DNA of 64,000 bases, taken from contig JAJZDN010000010.1 in assembly GCA_021805985.1 (NCBI GenBank), positions 1 to 64,000 of the forward strand, in the 5' to 3' direction. Made by a program: the position numbers and the translations under genes. The notes under the pieces are model-generated. The model did no database searches. It was not told the DNA's origin and worked only from the letters and a program-made list of their open reading frames with translations. Of the stretch, positions 1-8,930 are shown one piece after another (position 1 is the first letter of the stretch; each line of letters opens with the position of its first letter). Source of the stretch: Planctomycetota bacterium. Its GTDB lineage: Bacteria > Planctomycetota > Phycisphaerae > WQYP01.

Positions 1-37
1 TTGGAAATTTCATCGTTTCTGTCATACTGTTACCCAT
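1..37 (-). CDS. 5' end of an unidentified gene (partial)
   Basis: An ATG on the minus strand at 37 follows an AGGAG at 47-51 with a 9-nt spacer. Twelve codons (MGNSMTETMKFP) are open to the window edge. The protein is too short to identify. The call rests only on the start codon and ribosome binding site, so it may be spurious. Confidence 0.35.
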   Translation of the reverse strand, partial: MGNSMTETMKFP

Positions 38-240
38 GGTGGCGTACTCCTAAAAAAGAACATTGAAAACACCCTTTAGGTTACGCCGCCTCTTTTCTCC
101 CGTCCACAACTTTTAATAGTAGCCCTTCCATGTTCCAGATTCAGCACTTAGAGTCCCACGTCATATCCTCCATTACCTCCACTGCCTCTGTGGTTAAATA
201 CCGTTACGTTGATTCACAAGAGGAAGCGGAGGCGTTGCTC

Positions 241-272
241 AATGACCAGTGACCAATGACCAGTGAGTAATG
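241..272. repeat. Degenerate heptad (7-bp) tandem repeat
   Basis: Four to five 7-bp units (aatgacc, agtgacc, aatgacc, agtgagt) run directly into the 5' end of the group II intron at 273. The period and base usage match other heptad arrays in this window at 7594 and 8201. Confidence 0.75.
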
Positions 273-959
273 GTGCGCCGTGATAAGGCGTTAGTTTTCA
301 ACGGGGATAAACCCGTCCGGCAAGGTAATCGTTCCAGCCGGTAGCAATCGGGACGGCAACGGAGGTAACAATGTTGTCGAAGCTCTCGATGGAAAGTCCG
401 CATTAGGCGGGCCGCGAGCTGACAGGCCGCAATGTAATGTGAACACCGAGCAAGCCTCGAAAGTGTCAATGCAGGAGCCGACCCCCTCATTATTCGGGGA
501 AGGCCGCCGTCGTCCGGGCACGCTGTCATGCAGCAAGAACGATCCCGCCCGGATGAACCTGCCGGGGTATTGGTGGCAGCATGTCAGCACAGGAAACTAA
601 ACGCAACACGGGAAGCCCCAGCGGTGGGAGCGTGTGACTCTCAACCGGAACATCCGCAAGGAAAGGTTTCGGGCCGAACTGGGGTGGCGGAAAGGCTCGT
701 AGTACCGCTGAAGTTCCGATCAAGTCGGGATGGAGGGTGGGGACTGTTGAACATGACGCGTCTGCACGCAGCCATCCGTGTGCGAAAGCAGAAGGAAGAC
801 CACCGTACTCCGAGAGCCGGATGCGAGAAATTCGCCCGTCCGGTTCGATGAGCGGGAAGTGGAAACGCAGCATGGATGGGACACTGAGGCACCGGCATCC
901 GAAAGGGTCGGCAAACCGCTATGCCCAACCTAAACCACCGCGCCACTTCTCGACTCTAC
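273..959 (+). mobile_element. ORF-less group II intron (ribozyme RNA)
   Basis: The segment starts with the canonical 5' end GTGCG (273). Domain V is at 814-846: a 33-nt hairpin beginning GAGCCGG and ending CCGGTTC, with a GAAA tetraloop and an internal bulge. Domain VI follows: GAAGTGG at 856-862 pairs with CCACTTC at 943-949, and A953 lies 6 nt before the 3' end, as expected for the branch-point adenosine. The intron would end at CTCTAC (959). A loop ATTAG closed by CCGC/GCGG near 398-410 contains CATTA (401-405). This is complementary to the last five exon bases TAATG (268-272), as expected for EBS1-IBS1. No reverse transcriptase/maturase is encoded in its 687 nt, so mobility would need a maturase in trans. 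Boundaries are read by eye, not folded. Confidence 0.85.
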
Positions 960-973
960 AGCAATAACGACGG

Positions 974-1242
974 GATTTACCACCAAGGTACAAAGACACA
1001 AAGGACTATTGAACAATCCACAGATTTTGCAGATTAACCAGATTAAATAATTAAGCCGGCATTAAGGAATTGAATGCTGGGGGGTCTGCCCAACGAAATT
1101 GGAGCGCAGCGCTTAAAACTTCCTAACTCCTAACTCCTGCGTTCTCGCACCAACTCCTCCCCTTCTTCGTGTTCTTCGTGCCGTTGTGGTAAATCAGCCC
1201 CGTCACCGTTAATCTGTGCAAATCCGTAAAATCTGTGGATTC
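974..1242. repeat. Cluster of short-period (9-bp and 7-bp) degenerate repeats
   Basis: The gap between the intron and trpE holds several tandem degenerate arrays. Units of about 9 bp lie at 974-1006, 1018-1047 (ending in AGATT), 1162-1195 (CTTCGTGTT then CTTCGTGCC) and 1206-1242. A heptad array (CTAACTC units, followed by GCGTTCTCG) lies at 1119-1150. No gene is visible here. Confidence 0.6.
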
Positions 1243-1261
1243 GTCGCCCCTCATCTCGTCC

Positions 1262-2809
1262 TCACCCCAGGCCTGCGTCCGCCATCGCCACCGCTTTAAG
1301 CAATGCCGCCGCCTTGTTTAAGGATTCCTGATATTCACTTTCCGGTATTGAGTCAGCCACCAGGCCCGCGCCGGCCTGCACGTAAACGCGGTGCAACGCG
1401 GGATCATGCGCCATGGGTGTAATAACCATGGTGCGCAAGGCAATACATGTGTCCATATTTTTGGCGTAATCAATATACCCTACCGCACCGGCGTAAGGCC
1501 CGCGCCGCGTTGGCTCAAGTTCATCGATAATCTGCATGGCCCGAATTTTCGGGGCGCCACTGACCGTGCCCACTGGCAGCGTATTACGCAGCGCGTCAAA
1601 ACAGGTTTTGCCTTCCGCCAACCGCCCGGTGACATTGGTGGTTATGTGCATCACATGGCTGTAACGCTCCACCGTCATGGCATCGCTGATTTTTACCGAT
1701 CCCGGGATCGATACGCGGCCCACATCATTGCGCCCCAAATCCACCAGCATCACGTGTTCCGCGCGTTCCTTGGGGTCGGCCAGCAGTTCCGCCTCCAGCG
1801 CGGCATCCTGTTCCGGAGTTTTGCCGCGCGGGCGTGTACCCGCCAGTGGGCGGTTGGTAATAACCCCATCCTCCACGCGACACATGATTTCCGGCGATGA
1901 ACCCACCAGAATACAGCTTGGACTGTTTAGGTAAAACATAAAAGGCGACGGATTTATGATGCGTAACGCACGATAAATATCAAACGGATCAGCCTTGGTA
2001 TCCATATTCAGGCATTGCGATAAGACCACCTGAAATATATCACCCGCCTTGATATATTCCTTCGCCGCTTCAACCGCCTTGTGAAATCCGGATGCTGAAA
2101 AGTTGCTCTCATACTGGGGCTTAATATCCGCATTAAGCTTCAACATGCCCAGGTGCATTGCCGCCGGCGAATGCAGAGATTGGACCATCCCGGCAATGCG
2201 CGCAAGGGCACCGTTGTACAAACTTTCCAGGTCGGAATGATCAATGCGGACATTGGCCACCGCCAGAATCGTTTTTTTTACATGGTCGAAAATAATCACG
2301 TCATCATAAAGCCCAAAAATAATGTCCGGCAGGTGCCGCGTGTTCGGCGGAGGGGAAGCCAGTTTTTCCGGCTCCAGATAGCGCACCGTGTCATACCCGG
2401 CATATCCCACCGCACCGCCGGTAAATGCCGGCAGGCCGGGCAAGCGCACCGCTTGGGAACCGCCCAATAGTTTTTCCAATTCAGCCAGCGGATCGGATGA
2501 CTGTGAAACTTTCTTCATTTCACGTGGGGTACCGGGGTGCTGTGAAATGGTGATCTGTTCACCGCGTGCTTCAAACACCGTTGCCGGGGCGGCTCCCAGA
2601 AATGAATACCGCGCCACACGTTCTCCACCCACCACTGACTCGAGAAGAAACGAATACCCGGATGTGCCGCGCAAGCGCTGATACGCCGATACCGGCGTAA
2701 GATAATCCCCGGCCATCGGCACATATACCGGTACAATGGCACCCGGCGTAGAGAGTTTTTTAAAATCATCCAGTGACGGTACGGCAAAATCTCGCGGATC
2801 CAAACTCAA
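1262..2809 (-). CDS. trpE: Anthranilate synthase component I
   Basis: TrpE makes anthranilate from chorismate with glutamine- or ammonia-derived nitrogen, the first committed step of tryptophan synthesis, in the cytoplasm. The 515-residue protein has the N-terminal feedback motif LLES (in SFLLESVVGGERVARYSF) and the chorismate-binding core, including LAGTRPRGKT, SHVMHITTNVTG, GTVSGAPKIRAMQ and GPYAGAVGYI. The start is set at a TTG (2809) because AAGGAG (2816-2821) lies 6 nt upstream. An ATG at 2962 is open in the same frame, but the added N-terminus does not look like TrpE and would overlap the region upstream of the divergent efflux operon. No trpG or other trp gene is in the window, so the glutamine amidotransferase subunit must be elsewhere. 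The function is secure; the start is likely. Confidence 0.93.
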   Translation of the reverse strand: MSLDPRDFAVPSLDDFKKLSTPGAIVPVYVPMAGDYLTPVSAYQRLRGTSGYSFLLESVVGGERVARYSFLGAAPATVFEARGEQITISQHPGTPREMKKVSQSSDPLAELEKLLGGSQAVRLPGLPAFTGGAVGYAGYDTVRYLEPEKLASPPPNTRHLPDIIFGLYDDVIIFDHVKKTILAVANVRIDHSDLESLYNGALARIAGMVQSLHSPAAMHLGMLKLNADIKPQYESNFSASGFHKAVEAAKEYIKAGDIFQVVLSQCLNMDTKADPFDIYRALRIINPSPFMFYLNSPSCILVGSSPEIMCRVEDGVITNRPLAGTRPRGKTPEQDAALEAELLADPKERAEHVMLVDLGRNDVGRVSIPGSVKISDAMTVERYSHVMHITTNVTGRLAEGKTCFDALRNTLPVGTVSGAPKIRAMQIIDELEPTRRGPYAGAVGYIDYAKNMDTCIALRTMVITPMAHDPALHRVYVQAGAGLVADSIPESEYQESLNKAAALLKAVAMADAGLG

Positions 2810-3012
2810 CGTCAACTCCTTGGCACAGCCGGCAAACTCCAAGTATTCTAATGCCACCGCCCAAAGTTTTGAACCCAATGAAAAATCCCGACGAAAAATC
2901 CCAGCGAGAAATCCGTGGGTGAAAATCCCCTGGCAATCTGTACCTTGCAACTTTGCGCACAATCTGCCGTTTTATTATCTGGAAGAACGTCGCCGCACTG
3001 GATATACTGCCC

Positions 3013-3060
3013 GGAGCCTGTCCGAGCAATGGCCGTCGCCGCCTGATGATTACTTGGACC
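3013..3060 (+). repeat. Dispersed GGAGCCTGTCCGA element
   Basis: This copy begins GGAGCCTGTCCGA (3013-3025), followed by a GC-rich stretch and GATTACTTGGA. Related ends occur at 29811 and, reversed, at 37197-37209, with a weaker match near 17096. It lies in the trpE/efflux intergenic region. Confidence 0.45.
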
Positions 3061-3132
3061 GCCGGCTCTCGCGAGCAGGCTGCGCGAAATGGGCGACACC
3101 GCGGCGGCCTACCGTTTTGCCGGAGCATAAAT

Positions 3133-4500
3133 TTGGCTTTCTTAAATTTCCATCCCTCCTGCGGGAATAATAGGCGGACGCTTCTGGCAACCCTGGTCCT
3201 GCTGGCCTCGGCGATGCTGCCCGCATGTTCGAAGCCGCCCGCGCACGTGGTGGCCGCACCGCCGCCGGTGAAAGTTGTTCTCGCCAAGTCGGAAGATGTC
3301 CCCGTTGATTTAACCAATATAGGCATTGTCCAAAGCGTGGCCTCGGTAACGCTGGAAACGCAGGTGGACGGTATTATTAATGCCGTGCTTGTAAAACCTG
3401 GAGCCAAAGTGCGAAAGGGCCAGATACTTTTCACACTGGACAATCGCCCCTTTGTGGCTGCCCTTTTGCAGGCCCAGGCGAATCTGGCCCAGGCGCAGGC
3501 CAACGTCCTTGTTGCCCAGGCCAAACTGGACGGTTATCAGGCGGCTTATGTTGACGCCGCCGCAGACTGGCAACGCGCGCAAAAAATGGGCATCACCAGC
3601 GGTGCGCTGGCGATTACACAGTTCGATGCCTACCATTCCACCTTTGATCAGGCCAAAGCTAATGTGGCCAATGGCAAGGCGTCGCTGGTGGCGGCCCGCA
3701 AAGCCGTAGATTCTGCCAAAGCGAATGTAACCACCGCACAAATCAATCTTGGTTACTGCACGGTTCGCTCTCCGTTGGATGGCAAAGCCGGCAATTTACA
3801 GGCCTTTGTGGGCAGCAATGTAAAAGCCACCACCACCAATCTTCTGGTCATTAACCAGATGCAACCGATTTATGTTTCATTTTCCCTGCCACAAAGTGAT
3901 CTTTATCAAATTCGTAAGGCCCAGCAAACGGATTCCAAGTTGCCCGTTTACGTTCGCGCCCATGGAGATCCCGGGCCTCCGTCGCGGGGTTTTTTGAGCT
4001 TCGTGGACAATGCAATAGATGATTCCACTGGCTCCATTCAACTCATGGGAACATTCGCCAATACCCATGAAGAGCTTTGGCCCGGAGAATTCGTCAATGC
4101 CACATTGCAGGTGGCGGTGCAGAAGCACGCGGTGGTGGTGCCGATTCAAGCTGTGCAAACGGGACAAAATGGTGTGTTTGTTTTTGTCGTTCAGAACCAT
4201 GTTGCCCGGATGCAATCCATCACTGAGAAGTTTTCCTATAACGGTATGGCGGTTATCAGCAAAGGATTGTCCGCCGGTGAAACGGTTGTCACCGATGGTC
4301 AGGAAAATGTTATTTCCGGCCAACGGGTGGAAGTGGTCACTAAGGGGCTTATTGCTCCGGCGGCCTCCGCCTCCCAAGCCAGTGCTGATCAGCCTGATGC
4401 GCACGGCGGTAGCACTAAGCCAGCTACTAAGCCGTCCGCTGGGCCAGCAACTGGGCCAGTTACTAAGCCGTCCGCAAGCACAAGCAAGGGCCGCCCGTGA
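3133..4500 (+). CDS. RND efflux periplasmic adaptor (membrane fusion lipoprotein)
   Basis: This is the adaptor subunit of a tripartite RND efflux pump. It links the inner-membrane permease to an outer-membrane channel. From the TTG start at 3133 (GGAG 7 nt upstream) the protein has 455 residues, with a short hydrophobic signal ending in the lipobox LPAC, so it is probably lipid-anchored. The body has the usual adaptor order: a barrel-sandwich (lipoyl-like) half, an Ala/Gln-rich alpha-hairpin with heptads (QAQANLAQAQANV), the second lipoyl half (YCTVRSPLDGKAGN), then beta-barrel and membrane-proximal domains. The C-terminus is a low-complexity tail rich in Pro, Ala, Thr and Lys. It overlaps the permease by 4 bp (GTGA), indicating translational coupling. 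An upstream ATG at 2953 is in frame, but the segment it adds looks non-coding. It is closest in organisation to MdtA/AcrA-type adaptors; the substrate is unknown. Confidence 0.88.
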   Translation: MAFLNFHPSCGNNRRTLLATLVLLASAMLPACSKPPAHVVAAPPPVKVVLAKSEDVPVDLTNIGIVQSVASVTLETQVDGIINAVLVKPGAKVRKGQILFTLDNRPFVAALLQAQANLAQAQANVLVAQAKLDGYQAAYVDAAADWQRAQKMGITSGALAITQFDAYHSTFDQAKANVANGKASLVAARKAVDSAKANVTTAQINLGYCTVRSPLDGKAGNLQAFVGSNVKATTTNLLVINQMQPIYVSFSLPQSDLYQIRKAQQTDSKLPVYVRAHGDPGPPSRGFLSFVDNAIDDSTGSIQLMGTFANTHEELWPGEFVNATLQVAVQKHAVVVPIQAVQTGQNGVFVFVVQNHVARMQSITEKFSYNGMAVISKGLSAGETVVTDGQENVISGQRVEVVTKGLIAPAASASQASADQPDAHGGSTKPATKPSAGPATGPVTKPSASTSKGRP

Positions 4501-7500
4501 ATCTATCTGAATTTTTCATTCGCCGTCCCGTGGCTACGACGCTCATGACCGTCTCATTGGTTCTGTTTGGAATCATGGCTTATTTGCAGTTGCCCGTCAG
4601 TGATTTGCCCGATGTCCCGCGTCCTACCATTGTGGTTAACGCGGGTTTGCCGGGGGCGAATCCGTATACCATGGCCTCATCCGTGGCGACTCCGCTGGAA
4701 AAGCAATTTACCCAGATTTCCGGTCTGGATTCGATGACCAGCCAAAGCTCGGAAGGGTCAACTTCCATTACGTTGAATTTTGCGCTGCATCGCAACATTA
4801 ACAACTGCGCCCAGGATGTGCAGTCCGCGATTTCGCGGGCGATGGGCCAATTACCCCACAATATGCCTAACCCGCCAACCTATCAGAAAGTGAATCCCGC
4901 CGATCAGCCCGTACTATTTCTGGCATTGGAATCCAAGACGCTGCCCATGTATACCGTTGATGATTACGCGGAAAATCTGCTGGCGGATTCCATCTCTGAA
5001 GTGGATGGCGTTTCAGCGGTGAATGTGTACGGAGCCCAAACCTACGCTGTGCAGATTCAAATCAACCCCAACGCCCTGGCCGCTCGGGGCATCGGCGTCG
5101 ATCAACTTACGCGGACCATTCAAGCCGCCAATGTCGATCAACCCACGGGTATCCTCTGGGGAGCGCATAAATCTTATCAGGTATACTCCAGTGGCCAGTT
5201 GACCAATGCGGCGGCTTATCGCTCGCTGATCATCCAATACAACAAAACAACGGGGGCGGTGGTGCGACTGGATCAGGTTGCCCATGTCATGAACAGTGTG
5301 GTGAATGACAAAATAATGGCCTGGTATTATTCCGACGGAAAATTCAGCCGCGCCATTATCCTGGCTATTCAGAAACAGCCAGGCGCTAATACCATTCAGG
5401 TGGTCAATAACATCGAAAAGCTGCTGCCGAAGTTACAGGCAAGCATTCCGCCTTCCGTAACGCTTACCACCATGTACGATAAATCGCTGGACATCCGTCA
5501 GGGCGTTTTTGACGTTAAATTCACCCTTATCCTGGCCTTGTCGCTGGTGACGCTTGTGATCTTCGGCTTTTTAAGAACTATTCGCGCCACGATCATTCCC
5601 GTTGCCGCCATGCCGCTGGCCATCATCGGCACGTTTGCCGTCATGTATGAAATGCACTTTACGATTGATTATTTTTCGCTTTTGGCGTTGACGCTGGCGG
5701 TGGGTTTTATTGTCGATGATGCCGTTGTCATGCTGGAAAATTCATATCGGCATATTGAAATGGGTAAAACGCCCATGCAGGCCACGCTCGACGCCTCTCG
5801 CGAAATCGGTTTTACCATTATTTCCATGACGGTGTCCCTGGTGGCGGTGTTTATTCCGATCATTTTTCTGGGCGGGCTTATTGGGCGACTGCTTAATGAA
5901 TTCGCCATCACCCTGGCCGCCGCCATATTATTTTCCGGCGCCATTTCCCTGACCCTTACGCCCATGCTTTGCAGCCGGATGTTGAGAGACCAGCGGGGCC
6001 AGCGCCACAATTTTCTATACCGTTTCATGGAACAATTATTTGATACCTTCCACAAAGTGTATCTCTGGATGCTTCGGGGCATGCTCAAGGCCCGTCTGCT
6101 GGTCGTGATACTTTCAGTGGCCACGTTGTATTTGACCATCCATTTACTGATCACAATTCCCGAAGGTTTTATTCCCGCAGGAGATAGCGGACATATTCTC
6201 GTGGCCACGCAGGCTCCAGAAGGAATATCCTTTCATTCACTGGTAAAGCACCAGTTGGCGCTGGGCGAGTTGGCGAAAAATAATGTCAATGTTAATAATT
6301 TCATGTCCTTGGCCGGTGGCGGCCCATTTGGAGCCAGCAATGGGGGCGACATGTTCTTCCACTTAAAGCCCGCCGGTGATCGACCCCTGACGACCGATCA
6401 GGTCATCACCCAACTGCGCCACAAGTTTGCCCGCGTGGTGGGCATCAAGACGTATATGCAGAATATTCCCCCCATTAACGTCAACGGCCAGTTGACCAAA
6501 GCGCAATATCAATTCACACTGCTTTCACCGGATACCACCGCACTTTTCAAATATGCGCCTTTGCTGACCGCCAAACTCCGCAAACTTCCCGGCCTGCAGG
6601 AGGTCAACAATGATCTGCTGATTAGAACACCCGAAGTCAACGTGGTACCGGATGATAATCAAGCGCAAATTCTTGGGGTAAGTCATCAGGCGATTGAAGA
6701 TGCGTTGGGGTTGGCGTACGGCCGGGAACAGATTTCCACCATTTATGATCCCCAGGCGCAATATGAAGTCATCATGGACGCCGAGCCAAAATACCAGCGA
6801 AATCCGCAGGACCTTTCGCTGTTGTACGTTACTTCCAACACCGGGAAATTGGTTCCACTCAATGCGGTAACGCATGTCACCAAAAGTCTTGGCCCGCTGA
6901 TTATCCATCAGACGGGCATCTTGCCGTCGGTGACCATCTCATTTAATGTCGCATCCAATTACTCCTTAAGCAATGCCGTGGATGAAATACAAAAGACCGC
7001 CAAGGCGACACTGCCGCCTCAGATCCTCACCAACTTCCAGGGGGAAGCTCAAATATTTAAGCAGGCGGTGATCAACATGGGGGAGCTGCTGCTGATTGCC
7101 ATCGTGGTCATTTATATTGTACTGGGCATACTGTATGAAAGTTTTATTCACCCCATTACCATCCTGACGGCGCTACCCTTTGCCGGTCTTGGTGCCCTGC
7201 TGACCTTGATGCTGTTTGGAAAAATTTTGGATTTGTATGCGTTTGTGGGGGTTATCATGCTTATTGGCCTGGTAAAGAAAAATGGCATCATGATGGTGGA
7301 TTTTGCCATTGCCCGGCGGGCCGCAGGCGATAGTCCCGTTGACGCGATTTACAACGCCTGCAGCGTGCGTTTTCGCCCCATCATGATGACCACCATGGCG
7401 GCTTTGTTTGGCACGCTGCCCATCGCTATCGGAGTTGGAGCCGACTCCGACACCCGGCGTCCGCTTGGCTTGGCGGTGGTGGGGGGGCTGCTGTTCTCCC

Positions 7501-7598
7501 AATTTCTCACCTTGTTTGTCACCCCGGTATTTTATATCTACCTGGAGCAATTCCAGACCTGGCTTAAGCGCCGCCGGGTTGCAGGGGGGAGGAGTTAG
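4497..7598 (+). CDS. RND multidrug efflux permease (HAE-1 family)
   Basis: This is a proton-driven inner-membrane transporter of 1033 residues, the standard RND length. It begins with the family signature (MNLSEFFIRRPVATTLM) and has two sets of transmembrane segments separated by two large periplasmic loops. Helix 4 carries the proton-relay acidic pair (VGFIVDDAVVMLEN). The second half has GLVKKNGIMMVDFAI, typical of MdtB/MdtC-like members. It pairs with the overlapping adaptor upstream. No outer-membrane factor gene follows, so the channel must be encoded elsewhere. The start is GTG overlapping the adaptor stop. The last codons and the stop TAG run into a heptad repeat array, suggesting the original C-terminus was altered by repeat insertion. 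Confidence 0.95.
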   Translation: MNLSEFFIRRPVATTLMTVSLVLFGIMAYLQLPVSDLPDVPRPTIVVNAGLPGANPYTMASSVATPLEKQFTQISGLDSMTSQSSEGSTSITLNFALHRNINNCAQDVQSAISRAMGQLPHNMPNPPTYQKVNPADQPVLFLALESKTLPMYTVDDYAENLLADSISEVDGVSAVNVYGAQTYAVQIQINPNALAARGIGVDQLTRTIQAANVDQPTGILWGAHKSYQVYSSGQLTNAAAYRSLIIQYNKTTGAVVRLDQVAHVMNSVVNDKIMAWYYSDGKFSRAIILAIQKQPGANTIQVVNNIEKLLPKLQASIPPSVTLTTMYDKSLDIRQGVFDVKFTLILALSLVTLVIFGFLRTIRATIIPVAAMPLAIIGTFAVMYEMHFTIDYFSLLALTLAVGFIVDDAVVMLENSYRHIEMGKTPMQATLDASREIGFTIISMTVSLVAVFIPIIFLGGLIGRLLNEFAITLAAAILFSGAISLTLTPMLCSRMLRDQRGQRHNFLYRFMEQLFDTFHKVYLWMLRGMLKARLLVVILSVATLYLTIHLLITIPEGFIPAGDSGHILVATQAPEGISFHSLVKHQLALGELAKNNVNVNNFMSLAGGGPFGASNGGDMFFHLKPAGDRPLTTDQVITQLRHKFARVVGIKTYMQNIPPINVNGQLTKAQYQFTLLSPDTTALFKYAPLLTAKLRKLPGLQEVNNDLLIRTPEVNVVPDDNQAQILGVSHQAIEDALGLAYGREQISTIYDPQAQYEVIMDAEPKYQRNPQDLSLLYVTSNTGKLVPLNAVTHVTKSLGPLIIHQTGILPSVTISFNVASNYSLSNAVDEIQKTAKATLPPQILTNFQGEAQIFKQAVINMGELLLIAIVVIYIVLGILYESFIHPITILTALPFAGLGALLTLMLFGKILDLYAFVGVIMLIGLVKKNGIMMVDFAIARRAAGDSPVDAIYNACSVRFRPIMMTTMAALFGTLPIAIGVGADSDTRRPLGLAVVGGLLFSQFLTLFVTPVFYIYLEQFQTWLKRRRVAGGRS

Positions 7599-7670
7599 GA
7601 GTTAGAAGTTAGAAGTTAGAAGTGATCCGTGATCCATGATCCGTGGTCCGTGCTCCGTGCTCCGTGCTGT
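7594..7670. repeat. Heptad tandem array, 11 in-phase units
   Basis: Eleven consecutive 7-bp units keep one phase: gttagga, three gttagaa, two gtgatcc, atgatcc, gtggtcc, two gtgctcc, gtgctgt. The sequence drifts from one unit type to another without losing the period. The first unit supplies the TAG stop codon of the RND permease. Confidence 0.85.
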
Positions 7671-7711
7671 CCTCGTCGTGTTAAATTTGTCGATGGAATT
7701 TGGGAGTGGTT

Positions 7712-8161
7712 ATGGAATTAATGGTTTGTGATCGCAACACTATTGAGCGGGGCATCGTGGTGCAGGGTACGTATGTTGTTATTTCCATCCATGACACTAA
7801 TCGGCCGCGGGCCTCGGTCAAACGGCAGGACGGTCTGCGGGATGTATTGTTCCTGGCGTTTAATGATGCAGAACCGAGTGCGGGCGTGGCGTTATCGGGG
7901 GAAGTTCAATCTATGACAGCTGCGCAGGCGGACCAGATTCGGAATTTTGTTCGTAAGCATGAGCATGAGGTGGACCTGATCGTGGTGCATTGCCACAGCG
8001 GCGTATCGCGCAGCCCGGCTGTAGCCGCAGCCATCAGTGATGCCCTGCATCTGGACTCGCGAAAATTCTGGCAGCTCTACACCCCGAACCGGTACGTGTA
8101 CCACACAGTCGCGGACGCGTTTGAACGCGCTGCGGCAAGGGGATCGCACGGTGCGGAGTAG
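7712..8161 (+). CDS. Dual-specificity/tyrosine phosphatase-like protein
   Basis: This is a 149-residue cytoplasmic protein with the cysteine-phosphatase signature VVHCHSGVSRSPAVAAAI, in which Cys94 and Arg100 form the CX5R loop. An upstream acidic segment (FLAFNDAE) may provide the general-acid Asp. It probably removes phosphate from proteins or another phosphoester. The size fits compact bacterial DSP-fold proteins. The start is the ATG at 7712, behind GGGAG; a TTG 12 bp upstream is less likely. The gene stands alone between two repeat-rich segments, so context gives no partner. The substrate is unknown. Confidence 0.75.
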   Translation: MELMVCDRNTIERGIVVQGTYVVISIHDTNRPRASVKRQDGLRDVLFLAFNDAEPSAGVALSGEVQSMTAAQADQIRNFVRKHEHEVDLIVVHCHSGVSRSPAVAAAISDALHLDSRKFWQLYTPNRYVYHTVADAFERAAARGSHGAE

Positions 8162-8200
8162 AGAACAGCAGAGACTAGCAGAGACCAGAAACTTATCAGG

Positions 8201-8425
8201 GATCACGGATCAAGGATCAATGAGCACGGAGCAATGGTCGCTGATCACTTCTAACTTCTGCGTTCTCGTTATCCCCTGTCACCTCGAACAGCATCCCGCA
8301 TTTAGCATTTAGCAGCGCCAGCGCCTCCAAAGCATTCTAACTTCTAACTCCTAACTCCTGCGTTCTCGCTATCCCGTGTCACCTCGAACCGCATCCCGCA
8401 TCCCGCATTTAGCATCTTGCATGTT
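8201..8425. repeat. Cluster of heptad arrays with a 45-bp direct repeat
   Basis: There are four heptad arrays: 8201-8270 (GATCACG, GATCAAG, GATCAAT and related, 10 units), 8291-8318 (GCATCCC/GCATTTA), 8335-8369 (TTCTAAC/TCCTAAC) and 8391-8425 (GCATCCC/GCATTTA/GCATCTT/GCATGTT). A non-heptad block of about 45 bp starting TGCGTTCTCG and containing GTCACCTCGAAC is repeated at about 8258-8303 and 8357-8400. No gene is visible. Confidence 0.8.
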
Positions 8426-8523
8426 GCGGAACCGCCGGTGTATCTATTTTGCCCGGCAGGTAACCCCGCAGGTTGCTGAATGTACTGCCAATACTGCATT
8501 TTCTGCAATTACTGAAAGCTGCT

Positions 8524-8901
8524 CTACCGCGCCGCCAAGCCGAGAAAACAATAGATATAACACGCCAAATCGCCAATGGTTTTTCGGTCTTCACCCAAAG
8601 TTTCTCGCCAAGTTGCATCCTCACCGGCTTTCGCCATGTTGCGCGCCAGGATATTGCACGCGTCGATAAACACATTATGCGCCCGCGTGCGGTCGGCATC
8701 AATTTGCGGATCAGTCGCTGCCGCCGGCTGTTGCGTCCGCACGCGTATTTCGCCATAACGAACCGCTGCCATTATCAGATCGTTTTTCAGATCGTGCAGC
8801 TTGGATCGGTTAATCTGCTCATAGATTTCTGCCGCAACTGCATATTCCAGTATTGCCATGCCCAAAGCGTAACTCCGGGTGGTATTGTCGGCAACTGCCA
8901 T
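8524..8901 (-). CDS. Conserved-looking hypothetical protein
   Basis: This is a 125-residue predicted cytoplasmic, helical protein I cannot assign. It starts MAVADNTTRSYALGMA and ends with an ordered-looking block, WRETLGEDRKTIGDLACYIY. The frame is open upstream to a GTG at 8988. That extra N-terminus, however, is encoded by a repeat (8931-8977) also found as non-coding leader upstream of two other genes here, so I place the start at the internal ATG (8901). No good ribosome binding site precedes either start. It is the last member of a run of minus-strand accessory genes. If the longer start is real, the repeat would be coding here and leader elsewhere. Confidence 0.6.
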   Translation of the reverse strand: MAVADNTTRSYALGMAILEYAVAAEIYEQINRSKLHDLKNDLIMAAVRYGEIRVRTQQPAAATDPQIDADRTRAHNVFIDACNILARNMAKAGEDATWRETLGEDRKTIGDLACYIYCFLGLAAR

Positions 8902-8930
8902 AGCGATGGCCCAGCCGTGACGAGTGGCGT

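Noticed and set aside
528-967. Small plus-strand frames within the group II intron
   Set aside because: They cross domain V and VI structures and do not resemble a reverse transcriptase, so they are read as RNA structure rather than coding sequence.
8201-8425. Possible CRISPR array in the repeat cluster
   Set aside because: Units are 7 bp in direct tandem with no spacers of constant length, and no cas genes are present.
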